Shown here piece after piece: positions 17,345-26,642 of a stretch of 64,000 nt of DNA. Numbering within the stretch: position 1 is the first letter of the stretch; each line of letters starts with the position of its first letter. The DNA is from Kitasatospora terrestris (GTDB taxonomy: Bacteria; Actinomycetota; Actinomycetes; Streptomycetales; Streptomycetaceae). Made by a program: the position numbers and the translations under genes. The notes under the pieces are model-generated. The model ran no database searches. It was not told the origin of the DNA and saw only the letters and a list, made by a program, of their open reading frames with translations. Where the stretch lies: NCBI RefSeq assembly GCF_039542905.1, contig NZ_BAABIS010000001.1:2356001-2420000 (forward strand). The letters are read 5' to 3'.

Positions 17345-17350
17345 AGGTTA
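17345..17350 (-). promoter_or_regulatory. -10 element of a leaderless promoter (metF)
   Basis: On the minus strand TAACCT is followed by 6 nt and the ATG at 17338. Confidence 0.55.
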
Positions 17351-17495
17351 TCCGTGGATAAAGGGGGCCGAACAAACGCGTTCCACGGGGTGAGACGGCC
17401 GCCGAGACGGCGGGCGGGGTGGTGAGGGCGCGATTCCGGCCGGGCGGGCCCGCCCGGTTAGTCTGACTGTCAGCCGATAGATACCGGAGTCCCGC

Positions 17496-18590
17496 GTGCC
17501 CTCGCCCACCAGCCTGACCGCCAACCCCGTCGACGCGGAGGCCGTCCGCGAGCGGGTCAACGCCGCACTCGCCGCGTTCATGGACGACCGGCAGGCACTG
17601 CTCTCCACCATCTCCCCCCAGCTCGGCCCGGTCGCCGACGCCCTGCGCGACTTCCTGCTCGACGGCGGCAAGCGGCTGCGGCCCGCCTTCTGCTACTGGG
17701 GCTGGCGGGCGGCCGGCGGCCCGGAGCGGAGCGCGGGCATCGAGCGGGCCGCGGCCGCCCTCGAACTGCTGCAGGCCAGCGCGCTCGTCCACGACGACCT
17801 GATGGACCGCAGCGACACCCGGCGCGGGCTGCCGTCCGTCCACCGCCGCTTCGAGGCGATGCACCGCGACAGCGGCTGGCGCGGCGACCGCGAGCAGTAC
17901 GGCGCCTCGGCGGCGGTGCTGCTCGGCGACCTGCTGCTGATCTGGTGCGACGAGCTGTTCCAGGGCTGCGGGCTGGACGCCGCGGCCGTCAGGGCCGGAA
18001 AGCCGGTGTTCGACCTGATGCGCACCGAGGTGATGCTCGGGCAGTACCTCGACGTGCTGGAACCGGTGGCCGGCGACTCCACGGACGCCGGGTCGCTGGA
18101 GCGCGCCCGGACCGTGCTGCACTACAAGTCGGCGAAGTACACGGTGGAGCGGCCGCTGCAGGTCGGCGCGCTGCTCGCCGGCGGGTCGGCGGAGCTGGTC
18201 GACGCGCTCGGGGCGTTCGGCCTGCCGCTCGGGGAGGCGTTCCAGCTGCGGGACGACCTGCTCGGCGTGTTCGGCGACCCGTCCGTGACCGGGAAGCCCG
18301 CCGGCGACGACCTGCGCGAGGGGAAGCGGACGCTGCTGATCGCGCACGCGATGCGGGGCCTGCCGGCCGGGGACGCAGCCCGCCTCGACGCCCAGCTCGG
18401 CGTCGCCGAGGACGTCGACGGGATGCGGGCCCTGATCGAGAAGAGCGGCGCGGCCGGCCTCGTCGAGCACCGCATCGACGAACTGATGGAGCAGTCGCTC
18501 GCCGCACTCGACGCCGCCCCCCTCGCCGACGGCCCCGCCCGCGCCACCCTCCGGGCCCTCGCCGAGGCCGCGACGGCACGCAAGTACTGA
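17496..18590 (+). CDS. Trans-isoprenyl diphosphate synthase (polyprenyl synthetase)
   Basis: 364 aa, all-helical prenyltransferase that condenses IPP with allylic diphosphates. It has the substrate-binding GGKRLRP, the first Asp-rich motif DDLMDRSDTRRG (Asp100, 101, 104), the lysine motif around KSAKYTVERP, and the second Asp-rich motif DDLLGVFGD (Asp253, 254). Chain length (FPP or GGPP) cannot be set confidently from sequence. GTG 17496 has GGAG seven bases upstream, and a TAGATA-type -10 lies at about 17478. The mycobacterial orthologue by position is idsA2 (Rv2173). A small palindrome CTGACTGTCAG (17463-17473) sits beside the promoter. Confidence 0.92.
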   Translation: MPSPTSLTANPVDAEAVRERVNAALAAFMDDRQALLSTISPQLGPVADALRDFLLDGGKRLRPAFCYWGWRAAGGPERSAGIERAAAALELLQASALVHDDLMDRSDTRRGLPSVHRRFEAMHRDSGWRGDREQYGASAAVLLGDLLLIWCDELFQGCGLDAAAVRAGKPVFDLMRTEVMLGQYLDVLEPVAGDSTDAGSLERARTVLHYKSAKYTVERPLQVGALLAGGSAELVDALGAFGLPLGEAFQLRDDLLGVFGDPSVTGKPAGDDLREGKRTLLIAHAMRGLPAGDAARLDAQLGVAEDVDGMRALIEKSGAAGLVEHRIDELMEQSLAALDAAPLADGPARATLRALAEAATARKY

Positions 18591-18599
18591 GCCCCGTCA

Positions 18600-18619
18600 C
18601 GAGCCCCGGCAGGGGCTCG
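18600..18619. terminator. Bidirectional terminator between convergent polyprenyl synthase and thiE
   Basis: CGAGCCCC (18600-18607), loop GGCA, GGGGCTCG (18612-18619), extended outward by TCA/TGA pairing with one bulge. It lies in the 34-bp gap between the two stop codons. Confidence 0.75.
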
Positions 18620-18624
18620 CGTGA

Positions 18625-19269
18625 TCACCGGAGCTTGCGCACGAACTCCGCGGCTGCCGCGGCCGGGTCGTCGGCCCGGGTCAGGGCGCGGACGACGACC
18701 ACGCGGGTGGCGCCGGCGGCGAGGACCTGGTCGAGGTTGGTGAGGTCGATGCCGCCGATGGCGAACCAGGGGCGGTCGGTGACCGCCTTCGCGGCGTAGG
18801 CCACCAGGTCGAGGCCGGGTGCGTGGCGGCCGGGCTTGGTGGGGGTGGGCCAGACGGGCCCGGTGCAGAAGTAGTCGATGCCGGGTTCGACGATCGCGGT
18901 GTCGACCTCGGACTCGGCGTGGCAGGAGCGGCCGATCACCACGTCCTCGCCGAGGATCGCGCGGGCGGCGGGCACCGGAAGGTCGTCCTGCCCGAGGTGC
19001 AGCACGTGCGGCTTCGCGGCGTGGGCGACGTCCGCCCGGTCGTTGACCGAGAAGAGCTTGCCGTGCCGGCGGGCGGCGTCCGCGAGGATCTCCAGGTGCT
19101 CCAGCTCCTGCTTGGCCTCCAGGCCCTTGTCGCGGAGCTGCACGATGTCCACGCCGCCGTGGTAGACCGCGTCGACGAACTCGGCGAAGTCGCCGCGCTC
19201 GCGGCGGGCGTCGGTGCAGAGGTAGAGCCGGGCGTCGGCGAGCGCGGCCCGCGGGGAGGGCGCGGTCAC
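18625..19269 (-). CDS. thiE: Thiamine phosphate synthase ThiE
   Basis: Couples hydroxymethylpyrimidine diphosphate with thiazole phosphate to give thiamine phosphate; 214 aa TIM barrel. Motifs in order: [15 protein letters not shown] (diphosphate site), [37 protein letters not shown] and AIGGIDL. GTG 19269 overlaps the stop of the Rv2175c-type gene (GTGA), so the two are coupled. The thiazole-forming genes thiO-thiS-thiG are 1.8 kb away on the other strand under a TPP switch; no TPP aptamer precedes thiE itself. Confidence 0.95.
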   Translation of the reverse strand: MTAPSPRAALADARLYLCTDARRERGDFAEFVDAVYHGGVDIVQLRDKGLEAKQELEHLEILADAARRHGKLFSVNDRADVAHAAKPHVLHLGQDDLPVPAARAILGEDVVIGRSCHAESEVDTAIVEPGIDYFCTGPVWPTPTKPGRHAPGLDLVAYAAKAVTDRPWFAIGGIDLTNLDQVLAAGATRVVVVRALTRADDPAAAAAEFVRKLR

Positions 19270-19631
19270 AGGGACATGGCCTGGGCGCGGCGCTTGACCT
19301 CGGTACCGCGGTTCTCGCGCAGCGCCTGGATCGGGGTGCCGGGCAGCGACGGGTCCTCGGTGAACAGCCACTCGAGGATCTCCTCGTCGGTGAACCTGCC
19401 GTCGCGCAGCACGGTCAGGGTGCCGACCAGGTGCTTGACCGGGCCGTCGGCGTCGATGAAGGCCGCCGGGACCTGGAGCGACTTGTTCTCGCCGCGCCGG
19501 ACGGCCAGCAGGGTGCCGGACTTCACCATCTCCCGGACCTGGGTGACCACGACACCCCACTGTTCGGAGATGTCGGGGAGGTACATCCACGCGGGGACCA
19601 GGGCGTCAATCTTGGGATCGATCTCACTCAC
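19266..19631 (-). CDS. Rv2175c-family DNA-binding protein
   Basis: 121 aa. It matches the actinobacterial Rv2175c family: an N-terminal winged-helix-like part ([35 protein letters not shown]) and a C-terminal domain with [22 protein letters not shown]. In M. tuberculosis this protein is a DNA-binding substrate of the neighbouring kinase PknL; a PASTA kinase of that type is encoded 3.6 kb away here (23214). The acidic N-terminus (SEIDPKID) lacks the phosphorylated Thr-rich tip known in the mycobacterial protein. GTG 19631 is 6 nt after TAGGCT, so probably leaderless. It is coupled to thiE. Confidence 0.9.
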   Translation of the reverse strand: MSEIDPKIDALVPAWMYLPDISEQWGVVVTQVREMVKSGTLLAVRRGENKSLQVPAAFIDADGPVKHLVGTLTVLRDGRFTDEEILEWLFTEDPSLPGTPIQALRENRGTEVKRRAQAMSL

Positions 19632-19637
19632 GGGACC

Positions 19638-19643
19638 AGCCTA
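19638..19643 (-). promoter_or_regulatory. -10 element of a leaderless promoter (Rv2175c-type gene and thiE)
   Basis: TAGGCT on the minus strand, then 6 nt and GTG 19631. Confidence 0.55.
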
Positions 19644-19658
19644 CCCACGCGGAGCCCG

Positions 19659-20855
19659 TCAACCGGCCGTGGCCGCCTTGAGCTGCACGCCCGGGTCGGC
19701 GGCGAGCGCCCGGTCGAGGACCGCGCCGCGGTCGATCAGCTTGCGGGCCTGGTTGAGGTCGCGCGGCCGGTCGACGGCCAGCATCCCGACCAGCGCGCCG
19801 CCGCGCAGCCACAGCACCGCCCAGGCGGGGTCGGCCGCCGAGCCGCGCCAGAGCAGTTCGTCGGCGTCCGCGTGCCGCCCGGCGTACTGCACCATCCGTC
19901 CGAACTGCTCGGACCAGAAGTACGGCACCGGGTCGTACGGGGCGTCGGAGCCCAGCAGCGAGGCGGCGACCGCGCCGCCGGACTGCAGCGCGTGGTCCCA
20001 GTGCTGCACGCCGAGCCGGGTGGCGAACCGCGCCGACGGGTACGCGACGCAGTCGCCGGCCGCCCAGACGCCGTCCACCGAGGTGCGCAGCCGCTCGTCG
20101 ACCAGGATCGCGCCGCCGGCGTCGAGTTCGACGCCGCTGCCGGCGAGCCAGCCGGTGGCGGGGCGGGCGCCGATGCCGACGACCACCTCGTCGGCGTCCA
20201 GCCGGGTGCCGTCGGTGAGCAGCACCGCGTCGGGTTCGACGGCGGCGACGCCGACCCCGCAGCGCAGTTCGGCCCCGGCGGCGGCGTACCAGTCGGCCAT
20301 CAGCGCGCCGAGTTCGGCGGGCAGCGCGCCGGGCAGCGGGGCCGGGCCGGCCTCGACCACGGTCACCTCGCAGCCGAGCTGCCGGGCGACGGTCGCCGTC
20401 TCGGCGCCGATCCAGCCCGCGCCGACGAGCACGATCCGGCGGCCGGGGGTGAGCAGGGCGCGCAGGGCGAGCGCGTCGTCGACGGTCCGCAGGACGTGCG
20501 TCCCGGTGGCGCCGGGCAGCTCGCGGGCCTCGGCGCCGGTGGCGATCACCAGGCCGTCGTGGGGGACGTCCCCGGCGTCGGTGCGCAGCACGCCCGGGTC
20601 CAGGCCGACCGCCCGGCGGCCGGTGAGCAGCTCGATGCCGAGGTGCTCCCAGTCGATGTCGAAGGTGGTGGCGTCGGCCTTGCCGACCAGCACGTCCTTG
20701 GAGAGCGGCGGCCGGTCGTAGGGGCGGTGCGGCTCGTCCCCGACCAGGGCGATCCGGCCCTGCCAGCCGCCCTGCCGCAGGCCGAGCGCGGCCTGCGCGC
20801 CCGCCATTCCGGCGCCGACGACGACGACCCTGTCCGTTCGGTTCAGCTCTGCCAC
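19659..20855 (-). CDS. FAD/NAD(P)-dependent oxidoreductase (ferredoxin reductase type)
   Basis: 398 aa with two dinucleotide folds: FAD site VVVVGAGMAGAQAALGLR near the N-terminus and NAD(P) site IVLVGAGWIGAETATVARQLG around residue 150. HRPYDRPPLSKDVL and VWAAGDCVAYPS are typical of the putidaredoxin/rubredoxin reductase group, and the C-terminal reductase domain has QHWDHALQSG. The electron acceptor is unknown; no ferredoxin gene is adjacent. GTG 20855 is chosen because TAGGGT lies exactly 7 nt upstream; alternatives at 20864 and 20906 lack a signal. It is divergent from the thiO operon. Confidence 0.9.
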   Translation of the reverse strand: MAELNRTDRVVVVGAGMAGAQAALGLRQGGWQGRIALVGDEPHRPYDRPPLSKDVLVGKADATTFDIDWEHLGIELLTGRRAVGLDPGVLRTDAGDVPHDGLVIATGAEARELPGATGTHVLRTVDDALALRALLTPGRRIVLVGAGWIGAETATVARQLGCEVTVVEAGPAPLPGALPAELGALMADWYAAAGAELRCGVGVAAVEPDAVLLTDGTRLDADEVVVGIGARPATGWLAGSGVELDAGGAILVDERLRTSVDGVWAAGDCVAYPSARFATRLGVQHWDHALQSGGAVAASLLGSDAPYDPVPYFWSEQFGRMVQYAGRHADADELLWRGSAADPAWAVLWLRGGALVGMLAVDRPRDLNQARKLIDRGAVLDRALAADPGVQLKAATAG

Positions 20856-20862
20856 GCCGCTC

Positions 20863-20868
20863 ACCCTA
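20863..20868 (-). promoter_or_regulatory. -10 element of a leaderless promoter (ferredoxin reductase gene)
   Basis: TAGGGT on the minus strand, 7 nt before GTG 20855. Confidence 0.55.
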
Positions 20869-20922
20869 CCGAGCCGGTGTCCACCCCTCGTACGCGCCTT
20901 CAGCACGCCCTCGGCCCGGCGT

Positions 20923-20928
20923 TATGGT
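20923..20928 (+). promoter_or_regulatory. -10 element of the thiO-thiS-thiG promoter
   Basis: TATGGT, placing transcription start at about 20935, a few bases before the TPP aptamer. Confidence 0.55.
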
Positions 20929-20936
20929 GGGAGTCA

Positions 20937-21031
20937 CAACTCCACGGGAGCCCGGTGCACCGGGCTGAGAGGCGGGCTGGAGCGGCCCGCGACCGTCCGA
21001 ACCTGATCCGGGTCATACCGGCGAAGGGAGC
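20937..21031 (+). promoter_or_regulatory. TPP riboswitch (THI element)
   Basis: Conserved THI-box blocks are present in order: CACGGGAGCCC, GGGCTGAGAGG, then ACCTGATCCGGGTCATACC and GGCGAAGGGAG. The terminal GAAGGGAG (about 21022-21030) is the 3' strand of helix P1 and is also the likely ribosome site for TTG 21041. TPP binding, which stabilises P1, would therefore hide the ribosome site, implying translational control rather than termination. Confidence 0.95.
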
Positions 21032-21040
21032 TGAAGAGCC

Positions 21041-23198
<2,158 letters not shown>

Positions 23199-23201
23199 CC
23201 C

Positions 23202-23207
23202 TAGACT
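23202..23207 (+). promoter_or_regulatory. -10 element of a leaderless promoter (PASTA kinase)
   Basis: TAGACT, 6 nt before GTG 23214; no ribosome site is visible. Confidence 0.55.
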
Positions 23208-23213
23208 CCTCAG

Positions 23214-24953
23214 GTGGACATGACCGTGGACGACCCGCTGATCGGTGCGCTGCTGGACGGGCGGTACCGGGTGGAGCAGCGCATCGCCGTGGGCGGCATG
23301 TCCACCGTGTACCGGGGCACCGACCTGCGGCTGGACCGCGTGGTGGCGCTCAAGGTGATGCACCCCTCGCTGGCGGGCGACCCGGGCTTCACCGAGCGGT
23401 TCATCCGCGAGGCGAAGGCGGTCGCCCGGCTCGCCCACCCGAACGTGGTCAACGTCCTCGACCAGGGCGCGGACGGCCGTGCGGTGTTCATGGCCATGGA
23501 GTACGTGCCGGGCCGCACCCTGCGCGACGTGCTGATCGACCGGGGCGCGCTGTCGGTGCGGGCCGCGCTGGACGTCGTGGAGCCGGTGCTGGCCGCGCTC
23601 GGCGCCGCGCACCGCGCCGGCCTGGTCCACCGGGACGTGAAGCCGGAGAACGTGCTGATCACCGACGGCGGCCTGGTGAAGGTCGCCGACTTCGGCCTGG
23701 TCCGGCTGCTGTCGGGCGCCGACACCTCGGTGACCTCCAGCACCGGCCCGCTGCTCGGCTCCGTCTCGTACCTGGCCCCGGAGCAGATCAGCCAGGACGC
23801 CCCGACCGACCAGCGGGTGGACGTCTACGCGTCCGGCATCCTGCTGTACGAGACGCTGACCGGCACCAAGCCGCACACCGGGGAGAACCCCGCCCAGGTG
23901 ATGTACCGGCACCTGCACGAGGACGTCCCGCCGCCGTCGGCGACCGCGCCCGCGGTCGGCCCGGAGCTGGACGCGATAGTGGCCGCCGCGACCGCGCGCG
24001 ACCCGCAGGCGCGGCCGTGGGACGCGGTGGAGCTGCTGGCGGCCCTGCAGCGGGCCCGCCGGTCGCTCTCCCCCGCGCAACTGGACGCCGAGCCGCCCGC
24101 CTCCACCCGGCCGAGCCCGCAGTTCCCGACCGGCGAGGCGACCGCCGTGGTCGACCGCCCGACGGAGCGCACCAGCGTCCTCGACCTCCCGCCGGACCTG
24201 CTGCTGCCGCCGCCCCGCCCGGTCCAGGACCCTCCCCCGGCCTCCGGCCGGGCCGGGCGCCGGGCACCGGGCCGCTCCCGCAAGCCGCTGGTCTGGTCGG
24301 CGATCGGGCTGGCCGCGCTGCTGCTGATCGGCGGCGTGACGTACACGCTGTCCAGCGCGGTGTACGCGACGGTGCCGAGCGTGCTGGGGCAGTCCCGGCA
24401 GCAGGCGGTGGCGACGCTGGACGGGCGGGACCTGCAGGGCGCGTTCAGCGAGCAGTTCAGCGAGACGGTGCCGGCCGGCCAGGTGATCTCCACCGACCCG
24501 GGGGTGGGCGCGCGGGTCCGCAAGAGCGACACCGTCCGGGTGGTGCTCTCCAAGGGCCCGGAGCAGGTGGCCGTCCCGCTGCTGGCCGGGCGGACGCTGG
24601 CCGACGCGCGGAAGGCCCTGGGAGACGCCCGGCTGGCGCCGGGGGCGGTCACCGAGGTGTTCGACGACACCGTCCCCAAGGGGTCGGTGATCTCCTCCTC
24701 CCCCGCCGCGGGCGGCGGGCTGCGCCCGAACAGCCCGGTCGCGCTGACCGTGTCCAAGGGCCAGACGCCGGTCCCGAACGTGGTCGGGATGACCAAGGAC
24801 CAGGCCACCAAGGCGCTCACCGACGCCGGGTTCCGGGTGGAGGCCTCGGGCCTCAACCTGTTCGGCACCGGGAAGGTGGTCGCGCAGACCCCGACGGCCG
24901 GCCAGACGCGCCCGCAGGGCGCGGTGGTCACCATCACCTTCGGGCTGTTCTAG
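23214..24953 (+). CDS. Serine/threonine protein kinase with PASTA domains (PknL/PkaF type)
   Basis: 579 aa receptor-type kinase. The kinase domain occupies about residues 17-280 with glycine loop AVGGMSTVYRG, ATP lysine Lys47, catalytic HRDVKPEN (Asp141) and DFG (Asp159). A Pro-rich juxtamembrane linker follows, then one membrane helix (WSAIGLAALLLIGGVTYTL, about 362-380). The outside carries three PASTA repeats (starting VPSVLGQ, VPLLAGR and VPNVVGM). PASTA repeats bind muropeptides or lipid II in relatives, linking wall status to phosphorylation. Position matches mycobacterial pknL (Rv2176), next to the Rv2175c-type substrate gene. GTG 23214 is preferred for its -10 spacing; an ATG lies two codons on. 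Confidence 0.95.
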   Translation: MDMTVDDPLIGALLDGRYRVEQRIAVGGMSTVYRGTDLRLDRVVALKVMHPSLAGDPGFTERFIREAKAVARLAHPNVVNVLDQGADGRAVFMAMEYVPGRTLRDVLIDRGALSVRAALDVVEPVLAALGAAHRAGLVHRDVKPENVLITDGGLVKVADFGLVRLLSGADTSVTSSTGPLLGSVSYLAPEQISQDAPTDQRVDVYASGILLYETLTGTKPHTGENPAQVMYRHLHEDVPPPSATAPAVGPELDAIVAAATARDPQARPWDAVELLAALQRARRSLSPAQLDAEPPASTRPSPQFPTGEATAVVDRPTERTSVLDLPPDLLLPPPRPVQDPPPASGRAGRRAPGRSRKPLVWSAIGLAALLLIGGVTYTLSSAVYATVPSVLGQSRQQAVATLDGRDLQGAFSEQFSETVPAGQVISTDPGVGARVRKSDTVRVVLSKGPEQVAVPLLAGRTLADARKALGDARLAPGAVTEVFDDTVPKGSVISSSPAAGGGLRPNSPVALTVSKGQTPVPNVVGMTKDQATKALTDAGFRVEASGLNLFGTGKVVAQTPTAGQTRPQGAVVTITFGLF

Positions 24954-24958
24954 CCGGG

Positions 24959-25588
24959 CTACCGCAGCGGGCCGTCGCCCGGCTCCTCCTGGTAGGAGTA
25001 GCGCTGCTCGGACCAGGGGTCGGCGAGGTTGTGGTAGCCGCGCTCCTCCCAGAAGCCGCGCCGGTCGGCCCGCATGTACTCGACCGCGCGGACCCACTTG
25101 GGGCCCTTCCAGGCGTACAGGTGCGGCACCACCAGGCGGACCGGGAAGCCGTGCTCCAGGGTGAGCGGCTCGCCGTTGTGGTGGGTGGCGAAGACGGTCG
25201 ACGGGTCGGCGAAGTCGGCGAGCCGGAGGTTGGCGCTGTAGCCGTACTCGGCCCAGACCATCACGTGGGTGACCTCGGGCGCGGGCGGCACCAGGTCGAG
25301 GACGGTCTTGGCGGCCACCCCGCTCCACTCGTTGCCGAGCATCGAGAAGCGGGTCACGCAGTGGAAGTCGCCGCGCACGGTGACCCGGGGCAGGGCGTGG
25401 AAGGCGGGGAAGTCCCAGACCGCCTTCTCGGCGTCGACGGTGGCGCCGAACACCTGGAAGTCCCAGCTCTGCGGCTTGAAGCGGGGCACCGGCCCGTAGT
25501 GCAGCACCGGCCATCCGCGCTGGAGGCGCTGGCCCGGGGGGAGCCTCGGGTCAGACGGCTGAGGCTGTTCCTGTTCGTGCTGACCCAT
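24959..25588 (-). CDS. Sulfite-oxidase-like molybdopterin oxidoreductase
   Basis: 209 aa single-domain protein of the sulfite oxidase/YedY molybdopterin fold. The metal-ligand cysteine is in RGDFHCVTRFS, followed by GVAAKTVLDLV, GYSANLRLADF and the C-terminal block GFPVRLVVPHLYAWKGPKWV. No Tat signal or dimerisation domain is present, so it is probably cytoplasmic; the electron partner is unknown. ATG 25588 follows GGAGAC at five bases; an upstream extension to 25675 is less likely. Its stop is 5 bp from the convergent kinase gene with no hairpin between. Confidence 0.88.
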   Translation of the reverse strand: MGQHEQEQPQPSDPRLPPGQRLQRGWPVLHYGPVPRFKPQSWDFQVFGATVDAEKAVWDFPAFHALPRVTVRGDFHCVTRFSMLGNEWSGVAAKTVLDLVPPAPEVTHVMVWAEYGYSANLRLADFADPSTVFATHHNGEPLTLEHGFPVRLVVPHLYAWKGPKWVRAVEYMRADRRGFWEERGYHNLADPWSEQRYSYQEEPGDGPLR

Positions 25589-25657
25589 GTCTCCATGGTG
25601 ACAGACGGCGGGCACCGCGCAGTGCGCGCCCCTCGCGCGCACCCGGGGATCCCCTAA

Positions 25658-25697
25658 TCGGACAATCCGACACATGTACGGGTAAGTGTGAACTTAC
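25658..25697. promoter_or_regulatory. Cluster of short dyads between the molybdo-oxidoreductase and bfr
   Basis: Within 40 bp there are TCGGA-caa-TCCGA (25658-25670), ACATGT, and GTAAGT-gtga-ACTTAC (25682-25697). This is an AT-richer control region shared by divergent genes; the binding protein is unknown. It does not match the iron-box consensus well. Confidence 0.4.
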
Positions 25698-25761
25698 TGG
25701 AAGTCACCGCCCGACCGGTGCAACGATTCCCCCAAGCGACGCAACGGCAGGAAGGCACCCC

Positions 25762-26241
25762 ATGCAGGGCGACCCCGAGGTCATCGAGTTCCTCAACGAG
25801 CAGCTCACCGCCGAGCTCACGGCCATCAACCAGTACTTCCTGCACGCGAAGATGCAGGAGAACTTCGGCTGGACCAAGCTCGCCAAGTACACCCGGCACG
25901 AGTCCTTCGACGAGATGAAGCACGCCGAGACGCTGACCGACCGGATCCTGTTCCTGGACGGCCTGCCCAACTACCAGCGGCTGTTCCACGTCCGGATCGG
26001 GCAGACGGTCAAGGAGATGTTCGAGGCGGACCGACAGATCGAGGTCGAGGCGATCGACCGGCTGAAGCGGGGCATCGTGGTCATGCGCGCCAAGAACGAC
26101 GTGACGTCGGCCAACATCTTCGAGGCCATCCTCGAGGACGAGGAGCACCACATCGACTACCTGGACACCCAGCTGGAGCTCCTGGAGAAGCTCGGCGAGG
26201 CGCTCTACCTGGCGCAGCTCATCGAGCAGCCCGAGTCCTGA
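25762..26241 (+). CDS. bfr: Bacterioferritin
   Basis: 159 aa four-helix-bundle iron store forming 24-mers with haem at dimer interfaces. The ferroxidase ligands are all present: Glu18, Glu51, His54, Glu94, Glu127 and His130; the haem ligand is Met52 (FDEMKHAE). The start ATG 25762 has AGGAAGG upstream. It faces a BFD-type ferredoxin gene that normally returns electrons to bacterioferritin to release iron. Complete and canonical. Confidence 0.97.
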   Translation: MQGDPEVIEFLNEQLTAELTAINQYFLHAKMQENFGWTKLAKYTRHESFDEMKHAETLTDRILFLDGLPNYQRLFHVRIGQTVKEMFEADRQIEVEAIDRLKRGIVVMRAKNDVTSANIFEAILEDEEHHIDYLDTQLELLEKLGEALYLAQLIEQPES

Positions 26242-26284
26242 TCCGGGTCACCACGCCCGTTCCGGGCCACCCCGATCCGGGTCA

Positions 26285-26518
26285 CTACGCCGCCTGCGCC
26301 TCCACCGGCTCAGCCAGCCCGAGTTTGGCGGCCAGCCGAGCCGTGGGACAAGGGCGGGCGCCGTGCTCCCCGAGCAGCGCCTGGATCCGTCGCACGCACG
26401 ACCCGCAGTCGGTGCCGGCCTTGCAGCCCTTGGCTATCTGGCGCGGGGTGACGGCGCCGCCGTCGATCTCGCGCTTGACCTGCTCCTCGGTGACCGCATG
26501 GCACATGCAGACGAACAT
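26285..26518 (-). CDS. Bacterioferritin-associated ferredoxin-like [2Fe-2S] protein
   Basis: 77 aa BFD-type [2Fe-2S] domain. Cluster ligands are Cys4 and Cys6 (VCMC) plus Cys38 and Cys41 (DCGSC), with Arg/Lys between them as in E. coli Bfd. It reduces ferric bacterioferritin cores to mobilise iron. ATG 26518 has GGGAG eight bases upstream; the longer open frame is a shadow. The gene is convergent with bfr and preceded by a DmdR/IdeR-type iron box, so it should be induced by iron starvation. Confidence 0.92.
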   Translation of the reverse strand: MFVCMCHAVTEEQVKREIDGGAVTPRQIAKGCKAGTDCGSCVRRIQALLGEHGARPCPTARLAAKLGLAEPVEAQAA

Positions 26519-26545
26519 CGCGGCCACTCCCGGGGGTCGTGCGGG

Positions 26546-26564
26546 TTTACTGAGCCTTACCTTA
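26546..26564 (-). promoter_or_regulatory. Iron box (DmdR/IdeR operator) of the BFD-type gene
   Basis: Minus-strand TAAGGTAAGGCTCAGTAAA matches 14 of 19 positions of the actinobacterial iron box TTAGGTTAGGCTCACCTAA, and lies 28-46 bp upstream of the start codon. Confidence 0.75.
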
Positions 26565-26585
26565 CCCGCCTGTACACGCAGCGAA

Positions 26586-26617
26586 AAGGCCCCTCCGCCG
26601 ACCGGCGGAGGGGCCTT
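26586..26617 (-). terminator. Terminator of the DAHP synthase gene
   Basis: Perfect 14-bp stem AAGGCCCCTCCGCC / GGCGGAGGGGCCTT with loop GACC, followed on the minus strand by TTCGC. It lies 26 bp past the stop at 26643 and just upstream of the iron-box promoter. Confidence 0.9.
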
Positions 26618-26642
26618 CGTCACACTGCCCGGGGCCGGGCGC

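Noticed and set aside
14146..18590. Carotenoid or terpene biosynthetic cluster
   Set aside because: A phytoene-desaturase-family protein and a polyprenyl synthase are present but separated by metF and an unrelated membrane gene, with no phytoene synthase or cyclase.
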